Positions 1-9,785 of a stretch of DNA of 64,000 nt are shown here, piece by piece. Location of the stretch: the NCBI RefSeq assembly GCF_002843355.2, contig NZ_PJAI02000001.1:310001-374000 (forward strand), read 5' to 3'. Under the pieces are notes generated by a model, which saw nothing but the letters and a program-made list of their open reading frames with translations, was not told where the DNA came from and did no database searches. The position numbers were made by a program, and so were the translations under genes. This DNA comes from Colwellia echini (GTDB taxonomy: Bacteria; Pseudomonadota; Gammaproteobacteria; Enterobacterales; Alteromonadaceae). Position 1 is the first letter of the stretch; every line of letters begins with the position of its first letter.

Positions 1-2356
1 TTTCTTCTTTATGAATAGTCACAGGCCAACCTTCAAATTGATTTGATGGTTTATTATCAGTTACATCAACTAAAAATTTGTATGCATCCATAGTATAAGT
101 ACCTTGCTCGGTATCAAAGGTAATAAAGCCAAACCCCGAGCCTTTTTCATTGGCTTGAACATAACGGTTACCTGATTTACCCACTACAGGATTAGCAACG
201 GCGTATACATACATTTTATTACCAAAAGCGTCTAAGTACTCGCCTGTATTAGGTAGCCCATGTTTTGGTCGGTTGTTATACGTTAAGTTGATAGAGTCAG
301 GAGCCCACCAACGTGGCCAGCCTGCGGATATAGCAGGGCTACAAAATGCCCAGTTACTATCACGTTGTTGGTCAACACCATATTGTGAGAGTGTACCTAA
401 ATGGGTATCTCCGCAAATATGTAATGCCATTGAGTCTCGCATTATGTCAATGGCATTGTTACGAGCTGACGATGGCCAACCGCTGCAATCAAAATCATAT
501 TTTAAATAGCGATCAGGACGTGGTTGATGGGTCGCAATACCGGCAAATACTGTTTGGCTCAATACCGCCTTAAGTTTGTGACCGCGCCAATCTTGTCCCC
601 AAACTTTCAAATAGGCTTCTTGGCGTTCACCTAATAATTTTAAATCAGGTTTATCATAGTCAGGATTAATATATTCTGGTGCTTCATCTTGGCCCGTTAT
701 ACCAACATCAACCCCAATTCGTTCAGGACCACTTTTCCATTGGCGATCAGCTAAAATAGCAAAGCCGACATCACCGTAAATCATACTCCCATAATAACTG
801 CTGATACCACTGGGCGTTGTTGTTGCATCATAAGGATCAGGGTGATGTGCGGTATTGGTTTGATGAACCACATTAATCATACTCACTGGCTGAATATAGC
901 CACCTAATACACTTGCTGTAGGATCACGCTCAATATGTTGCATAGGCGCGCCACCTTCACCCCATAAATTACCTTGTAATACATCGTGGTCATCAGGTAG
1001 ACAAACCGTAGGTTGATTACGCATAGCGTCTCTAAAAGACCAGCCAAACTGATAATACATTCTGAGGTAATTTAATACAGCGCGATCTGCTGGAGCTCTA
1101 ACACAACCAAAACCGCCGTGACTTTCATATAATTGATCTCCTGAGAAAAAGGCTAGATCAGGTTCTAGGTTTACTAAGTTTTCAACAACAGGGGCATAAG
1201 GGAAAGCGTAATCATTTTGGCAGGTTAAAGAGGCCATACGCATAGGCCGACCTATCGGATTGGCTTTTATTATACCTGCATAGGTATCTGCTGTAGTCGT
1301 ACCGTCTTTATGTGCTTCGTTATAAACTACTCTAAAAGGAGTTTGATTTCTTTCATCCCATTGAGTAACTCTAAAGCTAGCGATTGAAGCCGCTGGATCA
1401 ATATTAGCAGTCGCAACAGATACCCATTCATTATTACGGTTTATTTGTAACTCAGCAATTTTGGTATCATTTTCGCCCATAGGACCAATTAATGCGGTCA
1501 GTTTTAAAATAAATCCTTCATTGTTAAGCGAGTCACTTAATGTGTACATAGTCCACAAAATAGGACCAAATCGTTGGCTAGGCGTATTTTCAAATGCATC
1601 ACCACTCATTGCCCATTGACTAAAGCGATAGCGACTGCCGTTGTGTTCTACAGCATCTGATTGAAAATCAGTAGGTGCTAATGCAAAGTTACTCACTAAG
1701 GCAATATTACCTATAATTTCATCACCTGAAACCAGAAGACTTAAATTACCTAATGATTTCTGAGTACTCACTAAACGAACATCAGCGTGTAACATCATAG
1801 CACCAACCTGAGGCGTAGCCGTTAAGACTAAATCTACCGGTTGCTGACCAATGTTTTGACTTAGAACAGTACTTTCGTTACCAATCATTAATTTATTTTT
1901 AAGGATGCCTATGTCTAGGCCTTCACGTACAAAGCAATTACTACGATATTCGTTTAATTCACTGCGCGCACCCAATCGAATACCGGCACCGCCGTCATTA
2001 TCATTCTCTTTTAAGTTTTCTATACGAACGCTTACATTAAAAGGGGCATTGGTTTGTGTAATTTGATGGGTTAATGAATGAATACTGCGGTTACCGCCAG
2101 GGTTAACACATTCAGCATAACCGTCTTTTACTCGCCAATCTTCCATTGGGCTTGCCCAAAACTCACCACCTAACCAAACACGGTCATAGGTATTGCTCCA
2201 ATTATCTTGTGTTTTTGTCGGCACTTTTACTTTAGGGCTTGTTGCTGAATTTTTAGTTAATGCTGAGCTGCATCCTGCACTTGCTGCTAATACACCAGCA
2301 CCTACACCGGCGCCAAAAAATTTTAGAGCACCTCGACGAGAAATAATATTATTCAT
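1..2356 (-). CDS. PhoD-like phosphatase, Tat-exported (3' end beyond window)
   Basis: The reading frame stays open from ATG at 2356 to the left edge, so only the N-terminal 785 or so residues are visible and the C-terminus lies outside. The N-terminus carries a twin-arginine signal (SRRGALKFF at residues 6-14) followed by a hydrophobic Gly/Ala stretch ending in AGCSS, suggesting Tat export and possibly a lipid anchor. PhoD-family metallophosphatase motifs are present: SGDQLYE around residues 405-411 and PDDHD with D455, D456, H457, D458, and a late ICGDTH metal-binding motif. PhoD proteins hydrolyse phosphomono- and diesters with Fe/Ca centres. The large N-terminal part before the catalytic domain is typical of PhoD-like proteins from marine bacteria rather than classical Bacillus PhoD. 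A perfect TTGTTAACAA lies 44 bp upstream of the start, which ties it to the galactan regulon. The substrate is unknown; a phosphatase on a glycan or a phosphate-scavenging role are both possible. Confidence 0.5.
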   Translation of the reverse strand, partial: MNNIISRRGALKFFGAGVGAGVLAASAGCSSALTKNSATSPKVKVPTKTQDNWSNTYDRVWLGGEFWASPMEDWRVKDGYAECVNPGGNRSIHSLTHQITQTNAPFNVSVRIENLKENDNDGGAGIRLGARSELNEYRSNCFVREGLDIGILKNKLMIGNESTVLSQNIGQQPVDLVLTATPQVGAMMLHADVRLVSTQKSLGNLSLLVSGDEIIGNIALVSNFALAPTDFQSDAVEHNGSRYRFSQWAMSGDAFENTPSQRFGPILWTMYTLSDSLNNEGFILKLTALIGPMGENDTKIAELQINRNNEWVSVATANIDPAASIASFRVTQWDERNQTPFRVVYNEAHKDGTTTADTYAGIIKANPIGRPMRMASLTCQNDYAFPYAPVVENLVNLEPDLAFFSGDQLYESHGGFGCVRAPADRAVLNYLRMYYQFGWSFRDAMRNQPTVCLPDDHDVLQGNLWGEGGAPMQHIERDPTASVLGGYIQPVSMINVVHQTNTAHHPDPYDATTTPSGISSYYGSMIYGDVGFAILADRQWKSGPERIGVDVGITGQDEAPEYINPDYDKPDLKLLGERQEAYLKVWGQDWRGHKLKAVLSQTVFAGIATHQPRPDRYLKYDFDCSGWPSSARNNAIDIMRDSMALHICGDTHLGTLSQYGVDQQRDSNWAFCSPAISAGWPRWWAPDSINLTYNNRPKHGLPNTGEYLDAFGNKMYVYAVANPVVGKSGNRYVQANEKGSGFGFITFDTEQGTYTMDAYKFLVDVTDNKPSNQFEGWPVTIHKEE

Positions 2357-2399
2357 AGTATCTAACCTTTAATCAAATTCATATAAGTCACATTGTGTT

Positions 2400-2409
2400 T
2401 TGTTAACAA
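2400..2409. promoter_or_regulatory. Putative galactan-regulon operator, perfect TTGTTAACAA
   Basis: A perfect 10-bp palindrome 44 bp upstream of the PhoD-like start codon. The flank reads TTGTTAACAATTATCAT, identical over 17 bp to the copy upstream of the first GH96 gene (14367). Function is inferred from its repeated occurrence upstream of locus genes. Confidence 0.6.
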
Positions 2410-2481
2410 TTATCATACAGGGAAAGAATAAACATGCAACTTTATTAAGATACAGGTTGTAATGAACTAGTTAAGTTTAAA

Positions 2482-2679
2482 TAACCTGGGTTCGGGATAA
2501 GCAAAGTGCTACAAAATCTTTATTTATCTGTATTCCTTCGTTAAGAAAATTATCAATAACTCGTTATTGGCTTCGCTTTCTCGCCTTGAAGGACAATAAC
2601 TAAAACTATTGTCGACGTATTGATGTAAGTATTTGATATTTCTATTTTTTACAGTTTAACCACCCCAGGATTAGGTTAA
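2482..2679 (+). repeat. Dispersed intergenic repeat, copy A (MITE-like)
   Basis: About 198 bp with inverted ends: TAACCTGGGTTCGGGATAA on the left and CCCCAGGATTAGGTTA on the right. The interior holds a CAATAACTCGTTATTGGC palindrome and a CTCGCCTTGAAGGACAATAA block, both shared with copies at 10591 and 13887. It carries no ORF and sits between two divergent genes. It could be a non-autonomous transposon or a palindromic intergenic element; I do not recognise a named family. Confidence 0.6.
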
Positions 2680-2756
2680 ATATTAATCCATGAAGTGTTT
2701 TCTAATTGTTTAACTCTGTATTGTAAATGAACTTATAGTAAGTTACTCTTTGTTTA

Positions 2757-2766
2757 ATGTTGACAA
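2757..2766. promoter_or_regulatory. Weak operator-like site (ATGTTGACAA) before GH2
   Basis: Two mismatches to the TTGTTAACAA palindrome, lying 79 bp before the GH2 start. Considered only because perfect copies precede other locus operons; it may be chance in AT-rich DNA. Confidence 0.3.
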
Positions 2767-2845
2767 TTAATCTTTGCTGGTGTCTGTGTTAAAGATAGAA
2801 AATGTTATTCACGTAAGTCGTACGATTAATTTATAAAACTCAATA

Positions 2846-5437
2846 ATGATGAAGTTAATAATGATGAAATTAATAATAAAAAATACATTTGGTTTACTGA
2901 TATGTTTACTCATTTTAGGTCAAACTCATGCAAGTAAATTAAACGATAATCAGCAGGTAGCCGATACATCTAATGCGGCTAGTCGAGAAGTCGATTTTAA
3001 CTTTGACTGGAAATTTAGCCTTGTTAATGACACAGATTTACCTGAAAAGTTACCATTGGTTGATGATAGCTGGCGTGATATTCGTCTACCTCATGACTGG
3101 AGTGTTGAAGCCTCTTTTGATGAAAACCTTGAAGGAGCTACTGGCTATTTACCAGGCGGAGTAGGGATTTATCAAAAGCACTTTAAAACGCCACATACTC
3201 CTAAAGATAAAAGCACATTTATTTTATTTGATGGTGTGTATAACAACGCTACATTTTGGCTAAATGGTCACTTGTTAGGTGAAAACCCTTATGGTTATTC
3301 TCCAACTTATTTCAATTTAACTGACTATTTAAATACAGATGGTAGTGACAACATCTTAACCGTACATGTTGATCATTCTCGCTATGTTGATAGCCGTTGG
3401 TACACGGGTAGTGGTATCTATCGTAATGTAAAGCTTATTACTGTTAATAAAATTCATATTCCTATTTGGGGTACATTTATTACCACGCCTGAAGTATCTG
3501 ATAAACAGGCGAAAATACACTTGTCGGTGGATATAGATAACGAATACAAAAAGAATAAATCATTAATGCTTGTTACACATATTATTGATAATAAAGGTAA
3601 TCGCGTTGCTAGTAATCGTAAAAAAGTAAAGGTTAAAAGCAACTCAGAAAACAATGTAGCGCAAACATTTATTGTCGATAACCCACTGCTTTGGGATACG
3701 GAAAATCCTAACTTGTATACCGCAGTAACTACTTTAGAAAGTAAAGACGAAATTATTGATCAATATGAAACACCATTTGGTATTCGCAGCATAAAATTTG
3801 AAGCAAAAAAAGGATTTTTCCTTAACGGTAAACCGACCCTAATGAAGGGCGTAAGTTTACACCATGACGCAGGCTTAGTTGGTGCCGCAGTGCCTAAAGG
3901 TGTGTGGAAACGTCGATTACAGTTATTAAAAGACGCAGGTGTTAATGCTATACGTACAGCGCACAATCCTTATTCACAAGAGTTTTTAGATTTGTGTGAT
4001 GAAATGGGCTTTTTAGTTCAAAATGAATTCTTCGATGAATTTGATTATGCAAAAGACAAGCGCTTAAATTATCACGAAAGACATGACGATGAAATTTCTA
4101 AAGGTTATGTTGAGCATTTTCAAAAATGGGCGAAAAGCGATTTAACTCGTACTATGTTACGCGATAGAAATCACCCTAGCGTTGTGCAATGGAGTATTGG
4201 TAACGAAATCGAGTGGACCTACTTACATTACCGTTACGTTACTGGTTTTTGGGAAGACCCAAATGACCCTCAAAACTCAGGAGCTTACTGGGGAAGTGGT
4301 CCAATGTTCACACCTGAAGAGTTAACTCAGCGCTTTGAAGACTCTAAAAAAGGTGATTACATTCTGGCTGAAACCGCTGAGAAAGTCGCTAGTTGGGTGA
4401 AAGAGCTTGATACTACACGCCCTACAACCACTAATATGATTGTGCCGCAGGTTAGTCATGTTAGTGGATATGCTGACACTGTTGATATTTCCGGTTATAG
4501 CTACCGTAATTTAACCATTCCATGGGCACAAACGCACTTTCCAGATCAACTTATTACCATTAATGAAAACCCAGGTACTTGGGATGATTGGAAATACGTT
4601 CTAGAGAACCCAGGTGTTTTCAGTATTTTCATGTGGACTGGCATTGACTACATGGGCGAGCGACATAAAAAATGGCCTGAAAAAAGTGGTTGGGGCGACA
4701 TGCTCGATTTAGCAGGTTTTAAACAACAAGGCTGGAATTACTTTAAAAGTATTTGGGTCAATGAACCGCATTTATCTATTGGTACCTTACCTTTAGACAC
4801 ATCAGGCTTTAGTGCTGATGAACTTTCAGGATTAGCCGTTGCCGATAGTAAAGCAAGTTATAACTGGCGTAATTCTAATAGGCATTGGAATTACAAAAAA
4901 CAGCAACCGATATTAGTAGAAATATCTTCTAATTACGCCACGGTAGAGTTATTTATCAATGGTAGGTCTTTAGGTTACCGAAGTATGTCAGAAAGCCCTG
5001 ATCGCATATTCCGTTGGGTAGTACCTTTTGAGCCGGGTACTATTACTGCTAAAGCAGGCTTTAATGGTCAAGAGATTATTGCCGAAGTTGAAACCACCTC
5101 TAAAGCTGTTGGTTTTAGTTTAACTACAGATAAAACAGTACTTGATGCTGATGGATATGATGTAGCACATCTTATTGTTCAGTTAACAGATAAAGCTGGT
5201 CGACCGATAAAAACAGATAATATGAAAGTGACTTTTGATATTGAAGGTGAGATTAAATTATTGGGTGTGGATAATGGTGCGCAAGATAATATTCAAGACT
5301 TTCAATCAAATAGCCTTATTACTTCAAAAGGTCGAGCATTAGCAATTATACAAGCAACCCGCACTGCTGGCGTAGCTAAAATTACAGCGAAAATCAAAGG
5401 TTTTGAAGATCAAATCATTTACATAAAAGTAAAGTAA
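2846..5437 (+). CDS. GH2 beta-galactosidase, secreted
   Basis: An 863-residue glycoside hydrolase family 2 enzyme. Order of parts: signal peptide (hydrophobic run ending QTHAS), sugar-binding jelly roll (about 45-220), immunoglobulin-like domain (about 220-320), TIM barrel (about 325-650), DUF4982-like domain (about 690-755) and a C-terminal GH2 domain-5 type module (about 760-863). The acid/base is E454 in the GNE motif; the nucleophile is probably E574 in TINEN. The plain LacZ layout lacks the last two domains, which are common in marine and Bacteroidetes GH2 enzymes acting on algal glycans. Next to agarases, the likely job is removing non-reducing-end D-galactose from agaro- or porphyran-oligosaccharides in the periplasm; that specificity is inferred. 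The start is uncertain: ATG codons at 2846, 2849, 2861 and 2864 occur in a 15-bp tandem duplication, and none has a clear Shine-Dalgarno. Probably co-transcribed with the symporter 88 bp downstream. Confidence 0.88.
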   Translation: MMKLIMMKLIIKNTFGLLICLLILGQTHASKLNDNQQVADTSNAASREVDFNFDWKFSLVNDTDLPEKLPLVDDSWRDIRLPHDWSVEASFDENLEGATGYLPGGVGIYQKHFKTPHTPKDKSTFILFDGVYNNATFWLNGHLLGENPYGYSPTYFNLTDYLNTDGSDNILTVHVDHSRYVDSRWYTGSGIYRNVKLITVNKIHIPIWGTFITTPEVSDKQAKIHLSVDIDNEYKKNKSLMLVTHIIDNKGNRVASNRKKVKVKSNSENNVAQTFIVDNPLLWDTENPNLYTAVTTLESKDEIIDQYETPFGIRSIKFEAKKGFFLNGKPTLMKGVSLHHDAGLVGAAVPKGVWKRRLQLLKDAGVNAIRTAHNPYSQEFLDLCDEMGFLVQNEFFDEFDYAKDKRLNYHERHDDEISKGYVEHFQKWAKSDLTRTMLRDRNHPSVVQWSIGNEIEWTYLHYRYVTGFWEDPNDPQNSGAYWGSGPMFTPEELTQRFEDSKKGDYILAETAEKVASWVKELDTTRPTTTNMIVPQVSHVSGYADTVDISGYSYRNLTIPWAQTHFPDQLITINENPGTWDDWKYVLENPGVFSIFMWTGIDYMGERHKKWPEKSGWGDMLDLAGFKQQGWNYFKSIWVNEPHLSIGTLPLDTSGFSADELSGLAVADSKASYNWRNSNRHWNYKKQQPILVEISSNYATVELFINGRSLGYRSMSESPDRIFRWVVPFEPGTITAKAGFNGQEIIAEVETTSKAVGFSLTTDKTVLDADGYDVAHLIVQLTDKAGRPIKTDNMKVTFDIEGEIKLLGVDNGAQDNIQDFQSNSLITSKGRALAIIQATRTAGVAKITAKIKGFEDQIIYIKVK

Positions 5438-5451
5438 TCCTTCAAATATAA

Positions 5452-5487
5452 TTCGTCTCGCATATTTTAAAAACTCTGTGAGACGAA
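5452..5487. terminator. Intercistronic hairpin between GH2 and symporter
   Basis: Inverted repeat TTCGTCTC / GAGACGAA with a 20-nt loop in the 88-bp gap. No T-run follows, so it is more likely an mRNA processing or stability hairpin than a strong terminator. Confidence 0.45.
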
Positions 5488-5525
5488 AATTTATGTAAAA
5501 GCATGTACAAAACAAAGGATAGAAA

Positions 5526-7088
5526 ATGAACTTAGATAGCATAGATATAGGTGTTTTTGTCGCTTATGTTATTGGTCTTATAGTGATTGCTTTATGGATC
5601 TCAAGAGAAGATAAAAACCATGAACGTAATACCGAAGACTATTTTCTTGCGGGTAAAGCACTACCGTGGTGGGCAATTGGTGCATCATTAATTGCAGCTA
5701 ATATTTCAGCAGAGCAAATTATTGGAGCTTCAGGATCTGGCTATGCTATAGGCTTAGCAATAGCTTCGTATGAATGGATGTCAGCGATCACGCTATTTAT
5801 TGTTGGTAAATATTTGATACCAGTATTTTTAAAAAATCAAATCTATACTATGCCACAGTATCTTGAGCAACGTTTTGATAGCCGAGTAAAAACAACCTTA
5901 GCTTTATTTTGGTTAGCTGTGTTTATTTTTGTCAATTTAACCTCTGTACTTTGGTTAGGTGGTTTAGCTATAGAAACAGTAGCAGGCGTTGATTGGATGG
6001 TCGGCATGATTTTCTTAGCCGTACTTTCAGTAACTTACTCACTCTATGGTGGGCTAAAGGCAGTTGCTTATACTGATATTCTTCAAGTCGTTTTACTTGT
6101 ATTTGGTGGCCTCCTATTGAGTTATTTAGCACTCGATACGGTTTCTGATGGCCAAGGTGTATTAGCTGGGCTAGGTGTGCTCACTGAAAAGTTACCAGGT
6201 CATTTTGAAATGATTTTATCGTCAGATAATGCTAACTATAAAAACTTGCCAGGTATTTCTGTACTTATCGGTGGTTTATGGGTAATGAACATAGGTTATT
6301 GGGGATTTAATCAATACATAATTCAACGTGCTCTTGCGGCTAAAAGCCTTAAAGAAGCGCAGAAAGGGATCGCTTTTGCGGCGTACTTAAAAATCCTTAT
6401 GCCTATAATTGTTATTCTACCGGGTATTGCTGCGGCATTGATTTATCCAACCTTAGATAAACCAGATCAAGCTTATCCATCGATGATGACATTAATGCCG
6501 GTCGGTATTAAAGGATTAATTTTTGCAGCATTTGTGGCCGCTATTGTTTCATCATTAGCCTCAATGACTAATAGTATATCAACCATTTTTACTATGGATT
6601 TATACAGCAAGATTAAACCAAATAAGTCTCAACATCATTATGTAAATGTTGGTCGTTTAGCTACCTTAACGTCATTGGTTATTGCACTGATAATGGCACA
6701 ACCGCTACTTGGTAAGTTTGAGCAAGCATTTCAGTATATTCAAGAATTTACTGGTTTATTTTCTCCAGGTATCACAACCATTTTCTTAATGGGGATGTTC
6801 TGGTCTAAAACCACATCGCAAGGGGCACTTGCTGCTGCAATTGGTTCAGCGGTCTTTTCTGTACTATTTGCCGTATTCCTACCAGAATTACCATTTATGG
6901 ATAGAATAGGTATTGTGTTCTTAATGTGTGTTGGATTAACGGTACTAGTTTCATTAAAAACAATAGAAAGAAGTGAAAACCAAAGTGTTAATTTAGATGA
7001 CGTATGTTTTAAAACTGATAGAACATACAATATTGCGGCAATGATTTGTACTGCTTTACTGGTCGCTTTCTACACTATTTGGTGGTAA
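5526..7088 (+). CDS. Sodium/solute symporter (SSS family), sugar type
   Basis: A 520-residue polytopic membrane protein of the solute:sodium symporter family. The sequence shows repeated hydrophobic segments consistent with 13-14 transmembrane helices, the family's early block GASLIAANISAEQIIGASGSGY (about residues 52-73) and the later Na+-site region ASMTNSISTIFTMDLY (about 345-360). The resemblance is closest to the SGLT/vSGLT type sugar carriers. Because it directly follows the GH2 beta-galactosidase, galactose or a small galactan oligosaccharide is the likely substrate, imported with Na+ across the inner membrane. Start chosen because AAAGGATAG precedes ATG at 5526. A cruciform hairpin lies just downstream and may end the transcript. 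Confidence 0.88.
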   Translation: MNLDSIDIGVFVAYVIGLIVIALWISREDKNHERNTEDYFLAGKALPWWAIGASLIAANISAEQIIGASGSGYAIGLAIASYEWMSAITLFIVGKYLIPVFLKNQIYTMPQYLEQRFDSRVKTTLALFWLAVFIFVNLTSVLWLGGLAIETVAGVDWMVGMIFLAVLSVTYSLYGGLKAVAYTDILQVVLLVFGGLLLSYLALDTVSDGQGVLAGLGVLTEKLPGHFEMILSSDNANYKNLPGISVLIGGLWVMNIGYWGFNQYIIQRALAAKSLKEAQKGIAFAAYLKILMPIIVILPGIAAALIYPTLDKPDQAYPSMMTLMPVGIKGLIFAAFVAAIVSSLASMTNSISTIFTMDLYSKIKPNKSQHHYVNVGRLATLTSLVIALIMAQPLLGKFEQAFQYIQEFTGLFSPGITTIFLMGMFWSKTTSQGALAAAIGSAVFSVLFAVFLPELPFMDRIGIVFLMCVGLTVLVSLKTIERSENQSVNLDDVCFKTDRTYNIAAMICTALLVAFYTIWW

Positions 7089-7097
7089 CCGAATAGG

Positions 7098-7164
7098 CGC
7101 TTATTATTGTTCATTATGCGAGACAAGATGTTCAACAGAATGCGTTGAACATCTTTAATAAGCG
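7098..7164. terminator. Nested cruciform hairpin after symporter
   Basis: Two nested perfect stems: an outer CGCTTATTA / TAATAAGCG and an inner GATGTTCAAC / GTTGAACATC. It lies just after the symporter stop and could terminate or protect the GH2-symporter mRNA; a U-tract is not obvious. Confidence 0.5.
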
Positions 7165-7316
7165 TTATTAAATAACTAGAGTAACGTTCATTTCAACTGC
7201 CAATGAATTAGATAGTCAAGCCTATCAACCTTTGCCGTCTTCTCCTTGCCGATGACTAAAGTCTTAAAGTTTATTTAAAATAAAGCAACAATACAGTACT
7301 TAAAAAGTAGTATCTT

Positions 7317-9605
7317 ATGAAATTAATTAATTTATTAACCCTTGTCCCATTCGTTTTTTCTATTCAGGCCGCAGAAGTTGATAGTGCTACTGCAAATACA
7401 AATGCTGAGGCTAGCTTTGTGTCTCAGCAAAAAATATTTGATAGCCCGGTTCTTTTAACTAATGAACACAATTATCAAATGAACTACCAGGTTAAAGGGA
7501 GTAAGTTAAAACGGTTAACATTGGATGTTTCAATTGACTCAAGTTATGCCAATTTAAGTATATTTGATGGTGAAAAACTTATTGTTGATAACATCAATAT
7601 ACCTACTAAAGGTAAACATACTTTAAATCTCCTTGTTGATTTTGAATCTACTGGAATTCAAACGTTAACATTCGTTAGAAGAACGGCTGATATCAAATTA
7701 CATAACATTAAATTTGAAGAGGTGATCGGCCTTGAAATACCAAGTTTTGCGGATGTTTCAAAAGCAGCAGCATTTGAAACGGAGAATACTTATAAATATG
7801 GAGGTCCTTCAGTAGGTGATATTGATGCTGACGGCGATTATGATTTTGTATTGAATAATCACAACCATATTCCTACACAGCTTGTGATAAATAATGGTGA
7901 TGGAACAGTTAGCATTGAGCGATTATTTACCAATGCGCAAGACTTTCATGGTTCAGCAATAGGTGATTATGATGCTGATGGCGATTTAGATATTATGGTG
8001 GCTAAAGGTGGCGGAAGCGGCAGTAACCCAACTTCGTACATGCTTTTAAATAATGATGAAGGTAAATTTACGGATGTTTCTCAAGAAGTTGGTATTACGG
8101 TACCAACAAGAGGGCGCTCTCCTCGTTGGGTTGATTTAGATCTCGATGGTGATTTAGATCTAGTTTTCATTAATGCGAAAAGACCTAATTATGATGGCCC
8201 TCGTCATATTTTTTATAAAAATAATGATAAAGGAAAATTCACTCAACAACTTATCCCAGGTATCGAAAAAGTAGAGGCTGAACGTACCTTAATTACAGAT
8301 TTTAATAATGACGGTATCGACGATATTCTACTTTTTGCCCCGTTATCATTATGGCAAGGCAATGGCGATTTTACTTTTACAGAAGTAACCAAAACTTGGT
8401 TACCAAAAGGTATTGATATTAGTGAAGTAAATGCGGTAACCGATGTAGATGTAAATAATGATGGCTTATTCGATTTATACTTAGCTGGTGGTAAAACCCA
8501 TTATAAATTATCGCAAAAGTCGATTGATTTTAACCCTAAAAATGAAAAACTAGATATTCGTGATGACGGTGAAAAAGGCTCAACGCTAATTAATTTTACC
8601 GCTGATGACGCTATTAATCTTTCTGCAATGGAATTAACTTATCGCTTATATGATGGCGGTTTTGCCATTTTTTTAGGAAAAAATAAAACCCGAAAAATAG
8701 TTAAAGCTAAAGGTTTTCAACCCACTCAGTTACCCGAAGAAATGAAGCATGCAGCTACAGAGTTAACCATAGCACCAAGCCAAGCGGAAGGGTGGCCAGA
8801 AGAGCGGTTAATTAATGGTATGTATATCGGTTATTTGGGCGATGGCAAATGGCAAGCTGAATGGGTACGAGATCAAAATATTTATTGGACCATTACCTTC
8901 TCATTAACAGGGGTAACTAATGTTGATTATGATTGGACACCGAATAACCGTAATCAACAAGATATATTATTAGTGAATAAAGGTGATCGATTTGTTGATG
9001 CAACCAAAGAGTGGAATATTCCATTAGGTATTAATACTTGGGGAGTTACTCATGCAGATTTTAATAATGATGGTTGGCAAGATTTATTCGTTTACCGCTA
9101 TGGTTATTTAAGAGAAAGAATTGCCGATTTGTTATTACTGAATAACGGTAAAGGACGCTTTGAAATTATCACATCCCATGGCGCATTTGACCGCGAAGAC
9201 ACAGGTCATGGTGACATGGGGCAAGCATTCGATTTTGATCTTGATGGTCAAGTAGATATGTTAAACGGGAGTGAAGAAGAGGGGACTTGGTATCTTTATC
9301 AAAATAAAGAAAAACTATTAGGCAACTATATATTAATCAATGTGGGTTATAGTCCTAAAAGCAATATTGATCCTTATTCTGCCTTGGTCACGGTTGAAGC
9401 TATTTCAGGTGAAAAATATTTACAAAGAGTAGGCTCAGCCGGAGAAGTATTCTCACAGAGTTTATTAAATACATTACATTTTGGCTTAGGAACTGATACA
9501 AAAATTAAGTCTGCCACTATTCGCTGGCGTAATGGTGAAGTGATGCAATTAGGTTCATTGAAGGTAAATACGTTACATAAAAGTGCAGATGCTCAAGACA
9601 AATAG
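7317..9605 (+). CDS. Secreted FG-GAP/VCBS propeller protein with ASPIC/UnbV end
   Basis: A 762-residue exported protein. A signal peptide (ending SIQAAE) is followed by a beta-sandwich-like region (about 30-135), then repeated Ca2+-type loops of the FG-GAP/VCBS kind (DIDADGDYDF, DYDADGDLDI, DLDLDGDLDL, DFNNDGIDD, DVNNDGLFD, DFNNDGWQD, DFDLDGQVD) indicating a beta-propeller. Between the fifth and sixth loops lies a roughly 140-residue insert (about 400-540) without such loops. The C-terminus (about 670-750) resembles ASPIC/UnbV (VGSAGEVFSQS, HFGLGT, IRWRNGE). The insert and flanks are closely matched in the larger lipoprotein at 46259-50656. Function is unknown; a surface galactan-binding protein or an uncharacterised enzyme would fit the location. 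No operator-like site was seen just upstream, so it may depend on its own promoter in the 150 bp after the cruciform. Confidence 0.8.
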   Translation: MKLINLLTLVPFVFSIQAAEVDSATANTNAEASFVSQQKIFDSPVLLTNEHNYQMNYQVKGSKLKRLTLDVSIDSSYANLSIFDGEKLIVDNINIPTKGKHTLNLLVDFESTGIQTLTFVRRTADIKLHNIKFEEVIGLEIPSFADVSKAAAFETENTYKYGGPSVGDIDADGDYDFVLNNHNHIPTQLVINNGDGTVSIERLFTNAQDFHGSAIGDYDADGDLDIMVAKGGGSGSNPTSYMLLNNDEGKFTDVSQEVGITVPTRGRSPRWVDLDLDGDLDLVFINAKRPNYDGPRHIFYKNNDKGKFTQQLIPGIEKVEAERTLITDFNNDGIDDILLFAPLSLWQGNGDFTFTEVTKTWLPKGIDISEVNAVTDVDVNNDGLFDLYLAGGKTHYKLSQKSIDFNPKNEKLDIRDDGEKGSTLINFTADDAINLSAMELTYRLYDGGFAIFLGKNKTRKIVKAKGFQPTQLPEEMKHAATELTIAPSQAEGWPEERLINGMYIGYLGDGKWQAEWVRDQNIYWTITFSLTGVTNVDYDWTPNNRNQQDILLVNKGDRFVDATKEWNIPLGINTWGVTHADFNNDGWQDLFVYRYGYLRERIADLLLLNNGKGRFEIITSHGAFDREDTGHGDMGQAFDFDLDGQVDMLNGSEEEGTWYLYQNKEKLLGNYILINVGYSPKSNIDPYSALVTVEAISGEKYLQRVGSAGEVFSQSLLNTLHFGLGTDTKIKSATIRWRNGEVMQLGSLKVNTLHKSADAQDK

Positions 9606-9785
9606 CCGTATTTAATGGCATAGTTAAAATGCTTAGTAATAAAAGAGTATTTTAACTATTTACCTAATTGATTACTTAACTAATTACTTAATTATTTAAC
9701 TGACGATTAGATATTAATTCTTAGATGCTGATTTTTTAGATAATTAATTTTTTTGAAAGTTAACGAATGGAAAATATCCTGAATA

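Noticed and set aside
273-573. Two short plus-strand ORFs
   Set aside because: They lie opposite the PhoD-like reading frame, which has clear family motifs on the minus strand.
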